Assembly (NCBI RefSeq): GCF_000721235.1
Contig: NZ_JOFH01000065.1
Location: 1 to 15,703 of the forward strand
Direction: 5' to 3'
From: Streptomyces olivaceus
GTDB taxonomy: Bacteria; Actinomycetota; Actinomycetes; Streptomycetales; Streptomycetaceae
DNA length: 15,703 nucleotides
Positions within the stretch are counted from its first letter, which is position 1, and each line of letters begins with the position of its first letter. The position numbers and the translations under genes were made by a program. Positions 6,965 through 12,744 of the stretch are shown here, in pieces. The notes below the pieces were generated by a model. That model saw nothing but the letters and a program-made list of their open reading frames with translations. It searched no databases and was not told the DNA's origin.

Positions 6965-8292
6965 TGTCGTGGGGGCTCGTGCTCTGGTGCGGTTGTGTCG
7001 TCTGCGTCCGGGCCGGGGTTCTGCTGCTGTGCATCGATTGTCGTCGTGAGGTTCCAGCTCTCCATGGCCGCCGACACGACCGACCTTGGGGGCTCGGCGG
7101 GCCATATCCGCTTCTCGGCGAGGTCGAACAGCCAGAGCCCTTCCATCTTTGGGAGCTGGTCACCGATGGATGCCGGGAATGCGACGGGTACGTCGTGGAC
7201 CCAGGTCTGGCCGCTGCGCAGGTTGGGGTAGACCACCATGAAAGGCTTCCGGTCTCGGGTTTTCCCCATGCCGCGGGTCCATCTGTACCCGTAGAAGGCC
7301 ATGCCGTCCTCGTATTCGGGCGCGAATCGCATGGAGAAATCCGCAAGCGTTCGCATGGTGTTGTTGCTGAAGTGACCGCATATCAGAGATTTCAGGGTGC
7401 TGAGATGCTCGATTCCGGTGCGCTCCCGGAATGCGTCCCTGGGGGAGATCGCAACAAGTTTCGCGTATTCGGCCTGCTCCCGGAACTCGCGCTCTTGTTG
7501 AACGTCGGCGTCGATGTAACGCGGTGCCGTCCACCACACCTGCCACTCCTCAAGGTTGGGGCCGACCCACTCGGAAGCCCATCCCCCGCGGTTCTCGTCG
7601 CGGACCGTCCGGGCCACCCAGACCGGAGTGTGCGGCCGCATCCTGTCGTTCACCATCCAGGTGATCGCGTCGGTGAGGCTCACCCCGTGAACGGGGACCC
7701 AGTGCTGGTACAAGGAATCACCGGAAGTCATGCGGGCGATTCCGGCCCTCACTGTCCAGGGCGCTCCGGGCTGTTGCGGGCTGTCCAGCAGAAGCGATGG
7801 GGTGCTCCCGATCCACGGTCGTGGGGCGACGCCGAACCAGCAGACTGTGATGCCTTGTGCCTCGTAGCGGTCGGTGCGGGCCTGGACGTCCTCGACAGTA
7901 ATCGGCGAGAGCTGCGCCTCCAGGGCTACTCTTCGCGTGCCGTCGGCGCTCGTCGCCATCACGTCGGCTCGCCAGGAGCCGTCCGGGGCGCCCACCTCGT
8001 ACTCGGCGTGAAACCCTGCAGCGCGGGCAGCCTGGGCGAGTTCGAGCTTCAGCAGGTGATGCTCCAAAGACTCGCCCCCAGCCATGGAACACCGCGGGGC
8101 GCGAGGAGCGTGACGGAAGAAGCACAGTCCGCGGGGTGAGCGGACCGCCACCATGCCGTGCCGGCACTCCCTGCACGTCAGCGGGGCGCTCGGCCGGGCA
8201 CGGTGCACGGCGTCCCATGACCTGCCGCATCCCAGGTCATGCGCGGTTGCGTCGATGGTTCCCCATATGGCGTGCTGCACCAGGAAGGCCAT
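6961..8292 (-). CDS. CoiA-like protein with zinc-finger-like motif and PD-(D/E)XK-type core
   Basis: A 443-aa protein. Residues 40-68 hold a CREC...HAPRAPRC pattern (C40, C43, H61, C68) that could bind zinc. It is followed by GGESLEHHLLKLELAQAA (72-89), then SWRADVMA and RVALEAQLSP. These give the D110 ... E125-x-Q127 signature of the restriction-endonuclease-like fold as found in CoiA-family proteins. A Trp/Tyr-rich C-terminal domain of unknown role follows, ending in a disordered Pro/Glu-rich tail. CoiA is known from natural competence in Firmicutes. In Streptomyces such proteins are common without competence, so a DNA-processing or defence role is more likely. The ATG at 8292 is preceded by a GAGG-like purine stretch. 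A 72-aa gene overlaps its stop. The segment AMESWNLTT near the C-terminus is duplicated at 4777-4802. Confidence 0.82.
   Translation of the reverse strand: MAFLVQHAIWGTIDATAHDLGCGRSWDAVHRARPSAPLTCRECRHGMVAVRSPRGLCFFRHAPRAPRCSMAGGESLEHHLLKLELAQAARAAGFHAEYEVGAPDGSWRADVMATSADGTRRVALEAQLSPITVEDVQARTDRYEAQGITVCWFGVAPRPWIGSTPSLLLDSPQQPGAPWTVRAGIARMTSGDSLYQHWVPVHGVSLTDAITWMVNDRMRPHTPVWVARTVRDENRGGWASEWVGPNLEEWQVWWTAPRYIDADVQQEREFREQAEYAKLVAISPRDAFRERTGIEHLSTLKSLICGHFSNNTMRTLADFSMRFAPEYEDGMAFYGYRWTRGMGKTRDRKPFMVVYPNLRSGQTWVHDVPVAFPASIGDQLPKMEGLWLFDLAEKRIWPAEPPRSVVSAAMESWNLTTTIDAQQQNPGPDADDTTAPEHEPPRQ
7043..7068 (+). repeat. 26-bp dispersed repeat, copy B (inside the CoiA-like gene)
   Basis: Twenty-five of 26 bases match 4777-4802 in the same orientation. 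On the minus strand this copy encodes part of the C-terminal region of the CoiA-like protein (AMESWNLTT). Similarity is weaker for a few tens of bases on the tail side. Confidence 0.8.
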
Positions 8293-8353
8293 GCCCTCAA
8301 CTGTGGTACGAGAGCGTCTGTTCGCTCAACCACGCCGCCTCCGTCGGCGGCCG

Positions 8354-8524
8354 TCAGTCGGCGGTCCGCTTGGCCCGGCGCCGTTCGGCGAGGGCCGGGT
8401 TGGCGATCTCCTTGACCCGCTGCTCGCCCCAGCCGGTGAGATGGGCGGCACGACCGATCCTGCCGTGTACCGGACGCCCGGTGACCAGATCTGGGGCCAG
8501 GTAGGCGCGCAGCGCACGGGTCAC
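8354..8524 (-). CDS. small helix-turn-helix-like protein, first gene of the CoiA-like operon
   Basis: Fifty-six residues, too short to stand out among overlapping frames. A GGAGGAG ribosome-binding sequence (8528-8534) lies three bases from the GTG start. The product is basic. Its central part, GRIGRAAHLTGWGEQ followed by RVKEIANPALAERRRAKR, reads like two or three helices with a turn, suggestive of DNA binding. It ends 61 bases before the CoiA-like start on the same strand. An operator-like repeat cluster lies about 70 bases upstream, so it could be a local repressor. The short length could also mean an N-terminally truncated remnant. A stop codon precedes the start in the same frame at a distance of about 20 codons. 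Confidence 0.5.
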   Translation of the reverse strand: MTRALRAYLAPDLVTGRPVHGRIGRAAHLTGWGEQRVKEIANPALAERRRAKRTAD

Positions 8525-8593
8525 GTTCTCCTCCGCCTCGTGCAGGCCGTCATCGCGTCCTTCAGCTGCCGCTCTCCACCGTCATCCATACCC

Positions 8594-8640
8594 GACATCA
8601 TTTCATGGACGGTCCGTCATTTTATGATGGGATGTCATTT
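8594..8640. promoter_or_regulatory. operator-like cluster of direct and inverted repeats
   Basis: Three copies of TCATTT (starting at 8598, 8617 and 8635) are spaced 19 and 18 bases apart, about two helical turns. Superimposed on them, GACATCATTTCAT (8594-8606) is an imperfect inverted repeat of ATGATGGGATGTC (8624-8636), and the centre ATGGACGGTCCGTCAT is itself near-palindromic. The block is AT-rich against its surroundings and lies about 70 bases upstream of the small HTH-like gene start, where an operator would be expected. Confidence 0.5.
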
Positions 8641-8822
8641 CTCTCTGCCGCCCGCCTACACGGGGGTGCCCGGGAACTGCTTCGCTGCCGCGCATGGCGA
8701 GGAGGCGCGCCCGGGCCGTCCCGTTCGGACGGTGCTGCGGAATCCGGAGGGCGGAGCCTGGACTACCCAGAGACCGCCCCGGTTCGGAGCACCGCGGTCC
8801 CAGCGCGTCCGGAATTCTTCTC

Positions 8823-8850
8823 TTGCATTCTGCTGTCTTATTTCTATGAA
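8823..8850 (+). promoter_or_regulatory. weak sigma70-like promoter in an AT-rich patch
   Basis: TTGCAT (8823-8828) and TATGAA (8845-8850) are separated by 16 bases inside the most AT-rich stretch of the window. The match to consensus is partial (about 3/6 and 4/6), and the nearest plus-strand gene starts some 350 bases later, so this is only a candidate. Confidence 0.2.
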
Positions 8851-9083
8851 TTCAGGCGGGCCCTGGATTAATTTATCTTATGGGTGTGACCTCGTTGGCC
8901 GGTCGGGGTTCGTGTCGGCTGTCGCGGTCATCCACTCAGCAGCAACCACCGCCCCGGCACGGGCTGTTGTCGCAGAGATCGCCCGAAACAGTCGCCCGAT
9001 CTTGGATGTGCGCGGCTACTGTGGGGGCACGTATCTCGTCATGTGCGTGCTGCGGTCCGGACCCACCTCCGGCCGAGAGCGAA

Positions 9084-9099
9084 CCGAGCGGCCGCTCGG
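9084..9099. repeat. perfect 16-bp palindrome
   Basis: CCGAGCGGCCGCTCGG is a perfect palindrome 98 bases upstream of the DnaB-fold gene. A short second inverted repeat (ACCGA-T-TCGGT) follows it closely. It could bind a dimeric regulator or form a hairpin. Confidence 0.5.
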
Positions 9100-9196
9100 A
9101 GACGGACCGATTCGGTGCTGCAGAACCGTCGTTGACGACCTGGTGCACCTGGCGCGCCGGGGTGGGACAGCGCGGTCGGGGTGCCTGGAGTCCGTC

Positions 9197-10165
9197 ATGA
9201 CCAAGTCGCGCAACGGATCGAACACCACCCACCAAAAGCAGATTGCCCGGGACCTGCACCGCCAGTGCGGGTGCGGCTATCAGGAAGCGCTGCGCAGGGT
9301 GCGGGAGGCCGCCGAGGCAGGGCTGCTCCCGCCCCGCCTGGACGCGGCGGGACGGGCCGCGGCTGTCGCCGTTCTCGCCGAGGCCCTTGCCAAGGGCCCA
9401 TCTGCGGCACGGAGTCGGCCGGCCGAGGCGTGTCCGCTGCCATGGCCCGGAGCAACTGCTCTGGCTGGCCTTGCTGCCGGTCGCGTCACGGCTCTGGTGT
9501 CCCTGCCGACGGCGGGCCGGTCCACGCTCGCGCTCAATATGGCCCTGCACGCCGCCGAACAGGGCCGGCCGGCCCTGTTCACCTCCGGAGAGATCACGAC
9601 CGACGTGTTGAAGGAGAAGGTCATCGCCGCCCGGTACGGCTTCGCCCCGCGGCGGCAGGCCCCGCCCGGAGGCTGGCCGGCCTTCAGGGCGAGCACCCTG
9701 CCCGAGATGCAGACACTGCCGCTCGCCCTCCACGGGGCCACCGCGGGCAGCACCGCCCGCGCCAGCCTCGTCAGCGGCGCCACAGCAATCATGAAGCGAC
9801 ACCGGCGGCCCATCGGACTGTGGGCCATCGACACGGTGCAGCACTTCAGCGAGTTCACCGACACGGGACTCGACACCGCCGCGACCATGCGACAGGTGCG
9901 TGCGCTGGCCGGCGAGTACAACATGGCCGTGCTTGTCACCGCTCAAGTGGTCACCGACCACCCGGCCGAGCCCGTGACCACCGCGCACCTGCCGGAGGGG
10001 GTCCGCGAACACGCGGAGCGGGTGATGGTCCTGGACCGGCCCGGCGCCTACTGGACGAACTCTGCCGCAGCGGCCGCCACCTTGAGCGGCCTGCAGAACA
10101 CCGGCCGGCCACGGCCGGTGCCGCTGACCCTGCAGTTCGAGAACTGCCGATTCCTCTCAGCGTGA
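9197..10165 (+). CDS. DnaB/RecA-fold ATPase, stand-alone, with altered Walker A
   Basis: The ATG at 9197 has a GGAG six bases upstream. The product is 322 aa. The N-terminus carries a basic helical motif, IARDLHRQCGCGYQEALRRV (about 16-35). The core follows DnaB order: Walker A-like LPTAGRSTLALNMA (103-116), SGEITTDVLKEKVIAA (130-145, DnaB's SLEM region), Walker B LWAIDTVQHF (208-217), RALAGEYNMAVLVTAQV (235-251, DnaB's sensor region), HAERVMVLDR (272-281) and a final strand LTLQFENCRF (310-319). The Walker A lysine is arginine (R108). The primase-binding N-terminal domain of a replicative helicase is absent, so this is not the host DnaB. It is more likely a mobile-element or conflict-system ATPase. 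Its last nine bases overlap the convergent pentapeptide gene. Confidence 0.72.
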   Translation: MTKSRNGSNTTHQKQIARDLHRQCGCGYQEALRRVREAAEAGLLPPRLDAAGRAAAVAVLAEALAKGPSAARSRPAEACPLPWPGATALAGLAAGRVTALVSLPTAGRSTLALNMALHAAEQGRPALFTSGEITTDVLKEKVIAARYGFAPRRQAPPGGWPAFRASTLPEMQTLPLALHGATAGSTARASLVSGATAIMKRHRRPIGLWAIDTVQHFSEFTDTGLDTAATMRQVRALAGEYNMAVLVTAQVVTDHPAEPVTTAHLPEGVREHAERVMVLDRPGAYWTNSAAAAATLSGLQNTGRPRPVPLTLQFENCRFLSA

Positions 10166-11479
10166 CGCCGGCCGGGAAGCCGCTTCGCACTCCTTGATCC
10201 GGTTGCTGATCCGCGGGTCGCGAGCCAGGCGGTCGGGGAGTTCCGTGTCGCCGGTGATGTGGGCCGTGAGGAGCTGGCGGACGCTCAGCCCGTGGGCCGT
10301 GGAGAGGTCGGCGCCGTCCAGCATGGCATCGCCGAGGTCGGCGTGCGCGAGGTTGGCCTGGTCGAGCAGAGCGCCGGTCAGGTCGGCCTCGATGAGCCGG
10401 GCGCGGACGAGGTCGGTGTACGTGAGGTCGGCGCCTTCCAGCTTCGCCCCACTCAGGTCGGCGTGCTCGAGGCAGGCATACTGCAGTTTCGCCTTGACCA
10501 GGTCCGCTCCCGTCAGGTTGGCACTGGTGAGGTTCGCATGACGGAAGTCCGTGTACGCGAGGTCCGCTCCCGTCAGGCGCACCGTCGTCAGGACGGCGTT
10601 CGTGAACACGCTGTCCTCCACGCTGATGCCGGTCAGATCGGCTCCCGGTGCGATCACCTGGGACAGGTCACTGCCGCGGAAGGCGGCTCCGGTCAGGGTG
10701 GCCGACGCAAGGTGGGCGCCGAAGAGCGAGACCCCTTCGAAGACGCCTGCGGTGAGGATCGCCCCCTGCAGATTCACGTCCTCCAGGCTGACATCGCGCA
10801 GAACGGCGCCGACAAGGCGGGCCTCACGCAGATCCGGCACGGCGGGGGTGTCCCTGACGGGCTGGCGCCCGAGCACGGTCAGGGCCGCGGCGACATCGGG
10901 CGCGGGGATGTCGCCGGGCCCGCGTTGCGGATCCGTACCGTCGGAACAACTCGCCGCCGTGGCAGGGGTGCTGCCGGCCGACACGGGGGTGCGGACGAAG
11001 GCGGAGAGGACCTCGACGGCGGTCCGGTGGTCCTTGTCGCTGTCGTTCATGATGCGCTCGAGACTGTAGATGCCGCCGAGCCGCTGGTGCAGGTTGCTGG
11101 AACCGAGCAGCTTGATCGCCTCGACGTAGCGTTCGGTGACCTGCCCCTCCCGGGTCAGCTCCGCCTGCTCACGGTCCTTCTCGCGCGCGTGGGCGAACTG
11201 CTCCTGACTGTGCGCATACAGCTTCTCGGCGTGCTGGTGAGTGCGGCGCGTGTAGTACAGCCCCAGCGCGGCGATCACCCCGGCGCCGAGCGCGACCAGC
11301 ATGGTCCGAACGCCGGTGATGACGACGCCGTCAGCGGGCTGGAGGTCGCGCTCACGCAGGTGGGCGCCGTCGAGCATCCACGGTCCGCGCCACAGCATCA
11401 GGACGTACACAGCCGCTACGACCACACCGGCGAGGACGTAGATGCGGTGCTTGGTCTGCGCTTCCATGCGGCGCATCAT
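10157..11479 (-). CDS. pentapeptide-repeat membrane protein
   Basis: About 440 aa from the ATG at 11479. The frame stays open to another ATG at 11506, and 11467 is also possible; I favour a start close to the first TM. Two TM helices (RIYVLAGVVVAAVYVLMLW, and RTMLVALGAGVIAALGLYY about 40 residues later) are followed by a charged helical linker with the conserved-looking segment REGQVTERYVEAIKLLGSS and GGIYSLERIMNDS. The C-terminal half is a run of pentapeptide repeats of A(D/N)Lxx type (for example ANLTSANLTGADLVKAKL and GADLTYTDLVRARLIEADL). These fold as a right-handed quadrilateral beta-helix. Such proteins are frequent in Streptomyces and of unknown function; the repeat domain should be cytoplasmic. 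It ends with a basic tail overlapping the DnaB-fold gene by nine bases. Confidence 0.85.
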   Translation of the reverse strand: MMRRMEAQTKHRIYVLAGVVVAAVYVLMLWRGPWMLDGAHLRERDLQPADGVVITGVRTMLVALGAGVIAALGLYYTRRTHQHAEKLYAHSQEQFAHAREKDREQAELTREGQVTERYVEAIKLLGSSNLHQRLGGIYSLERIMNDSDKDHRTAVEVLSAFVRTPVSAGSTPATAASCSDGTDPQRGPGDIPAPDVAAALTVLGRQPVRDTPAVPDLREARLVGAVLRDVSLEDVNLQGAILTAGVFEGVSLFGAHLASATLTGAAFRGSDLSQVIAPGADLTGISVEDSVFTNAVLTTVRLTGADLAYTDFRHANLTSANLTGADLVKAKLQYACLEHADLSGAKLEGADLTYTDLVRARLIEADLTGALLDQANLAHADLGDAMLDGADLSTAHGLSVRQLLTAHITGDTELPDRLARDPRISNRIKECEAASRPASR

Positions 11480-11523
11480 CACCCGGAACACCTGCGAACA
11501 GAGCATTTCTGAGCATAAGTTGA

Positions 11524-11556
11524 GGATCTCCCGAGGCGGGCGGCTGTCCGGGATCC
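11524..11556 (-). terminator. imperfect hairpin between two minus-strand genes
   Basis: GGAT-CT-CCCG (11524-11533) and CGGGATCC (11549-11556) pair with a two-base bulge. The hairpin lies between the end of the small membrane protein gene and the start of the pentapeptide gene. There is no U-run. It may be an attenuator or terminator. Confidence 0.25.
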
Positions 11557-11563
11557 CTGGAGT

Positions 11564-11776
11564 TCAGCTGCCGATCAGGTTGTGCAGAATCGGCACGCTC
11601 AGCCCCGCGGCACCAAGCCCGGCGAGCACGGCGCCGGCGGTGTTGCCGGTGCTGTAGCCGGTGAGCACACCGGCCACAGCCCCTACGAGGGCGGCCGCGA
11701 GCATGACGATGGCCGCGTGCGCAGTGAGCAGGGGGCGCGAGGCGTCAGGGCTCGGGGTGGGGGTCGGTTCGGGCAC
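11564..11776 (-). CDS. small hydrophobic membrane protein
   Basis: Seventy residues from a GTG at 11776, with a clear GAGGAG ribosome binding site six to seven bases upstream. A Pro/Thr/Glu-rich N-terminus (MPEPTPTPSPDASRP) precedes two glycine/alanine-rich TM helices (about residues 18-40 and 44-66), and the protein ends ILHNLIGS. There are no catalytic residues. It lies upstream of the pentapeptide membrane protein gene on the same strand, with an 84-base gap, and is divergent from the sigma-like gene. The family is unknown. Small two-TM proteins of this type are common in actinomycetes. Confidence 0.65.
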   Translation of the reverse strand: MPEPTPTPSPDASRPLLTAHAAIVMLAAALVGAVAGVLTGYSTGNTAGAVLAGLGAAGLSVPILHNLIGS

Positions 11777-11863
11777 GCGCTGCTCCTCGTGACGGGGCCG
11801 ACCGGGTGTCGGCCTCTACTCGCCGTATAGGTGCTGGCATCCCCGCTGGGCCCTCACTTTTCG

Positions 11864-11881
11864 TGTGTGACGTGGCACACA
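11864..11881. promoter_or_regulatory. inverted repeat in the divergent promoter region
   Basis: TGTGTG and CACACA flank a six-base spacer, an 18-base dyad between the divergent small membrane protein gene and the sigma-like gene. It is a plausible operator. Confidence 0.35.
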
Positions 11882-11916
11882 GCTGCGGTGCGGGGGAAGG
11901 CGCGGGATCTCGCACC

Positions 11917-11922
11917 TATAAG
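11917..11922 (+). promoter_or_regulatory. candidate -10 element of the sigma-like/Z1 operon
   Basis: TATAAG stands 48 bases before the GTG at 11971 and is one of few AT-rich hexamers in the region. No good -35 is seen at the usual distance, so the call is weak. Confidence 0.25.
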
Positions 11923-11970
11923 ACCAACGAGAGGCTCGACCTGAAGTCGGATCGTCGAGGAGGACCGTTC

Positions 11971-12744
11971 GTGAGGTCGGAACAACCGGCAGGCGGTGAC
12001 GCCGAATTCCCTGCCGTCCCAGGTGACGGGCACGCCGCCTCGGGAGCACGCCGGGACGTTCCGGAGCCGCCCGATGGAGCCCGGCCGGAGGATGTCCGGG
12101 TGATGGAGATCCTGCGCCGGCACGATTTCGAGGGACCGGCATGGGAGGTGTTCATCGGCGTGATGCAGGAGGAGGCCTGTGACGTCGTGGAAGCCTGGAT
12201 CAGGAGCGGGAGGATCCTCAAGGAGGCAAGGAAGAAGTGGCGCCCCGTGACGGCCCTGTCACCAGCCCTGCGCGACGTTCTCCGGCGCGACGAGACCGCC
12301 CGGCACGATCTCGCCCAGGATGCCCTGTTGGCCGGGAGCCGGGCGCTGCGCACGGTACTCAGGGACGGCAGATGGGATCCCCGACAGTCTGACCTGAAGA
12401 ACACCTTCATCAACCTGGTGGTCTGTCAGTTCTCCACCGTCGCGAAGACCTGGGCCGCCACCCAGAAGTACCGCACGCACGAGGAGACCACCGAGCCCGA
12501 CCCGGAACAGCAGGATCTCAGGGCGGCGGATCAGTTCACGGCCGCCGAGGACTGGATCGACCTCGACACCCGGTTCGGTGAAGAACGCGAAACGGTCCGC
12601 GCCATGATCCGGCTGCGTGCAACGGGCATGGCACCCAAGGACGTCGCCGACAAGCTCGACCTCCCGTACCGCTCCGCCGAGGGAATCTGGCGGCGGTTCA
12701 CGACGAAAGCACGCGCCCAGGGATCCGATGGGAGGCCCGCATGA
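11971..12744 (+). CDS. sigma-like RNA polymerase factor / HTH regulator coupled to Z1 gene
   Basis: The frame is open further upstream, but the GTG at 11971 has a strong GAGGAGG seven bases before it, giving 257 aa. A disordered N-terminus (1-45) leads into a helical region (EVFIGVMQEEACDVVEAWIRSG). A sigma-region-2-like part follows, with SDLKNTFINLVVCQFSTVAKTW (140-161); actinobacterial sigma-like proteins show a similar LKTxFIGxxL...F..VxxxW pattern. The C-terminus, RATGMAPKDVADKLDLPYRSAEGIWRRF (216-243), is a region-4-like helix-turn-helix. It overlaps the Z1 gene by four bases (ATGA), so the two are co-translated. It may be an alternative sigma factor, or a sigma-derived DNA-binding subunit of the system. 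The region 2 promoter-melting signature is not clear, so the sigma assignment is moderate. Confidence 0.65.
   Translation: MRSEQPAGGDAEFPAVPGDGHAASGARRDVPEPPDGARPEDVRVMEILRRHDFEGPAWEVFIGVMQEEACDVVEAWIRSGRILKEARKKWRPVTALSPALRDVLRRDETARHDLAQDALLAGSRALRTVLRDGRWDPRQSDLKNTFINLVVCQFSTVAKTWAATQKYRTHEETTEPDPEQQDLRAADQFTAAEDWIDLDTRFGEERETVRAMIRLRATGMAPKDVADKLDLPYRSAEGIWRRFTTKARAQGSDGRPA

Larger units (their letters stand above)
8525..9196. other. long divergent intergenic region
   Basis: This 672-base region lies between the minus-strand small gene and the plus-strand DnaB-fold gene. It holds the TCATTT repeat cluster (8594-8640), an unusually AT-rich patch (about 8815-8885) and a perfect 16-bp palindrome (9084-9099). 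Frames open across it (for example 8605-8871 and 8880-9200, both +) give low-complexity products with no motif. I see no convincing protein gene. Confidence 0.6.

Noticed and set aside
8594..8640. Replication-origin iterons for a plasmid next to the DnaB-fold gene
   Set aside because: There are only three short hexamers and no initiator gene. An operator for the adjacent small gene is simpler.
8153..9196. N-terminal extension of the DnaB-fold frame to give 670 aa
   Set aside because: The first about 350 residues run opposite the CoiA-like and small HTH-like genes and through the AT-rich gap without motifs. The ATG at 9197 has a GGAG and fits the domain start.
8936..10012. 358-aa minus-strand frame
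   Set aside because: It is antisense to the DnaB-fold gene, with Gly/Arg-rich composition and no motif.
10259..11512. 417-aa plus-strand frame
   Set aside because: It is the antisense shadow of the pentapeptide repeats; its apparent repeats (VGxxEVG) mirror the repeat DNA.
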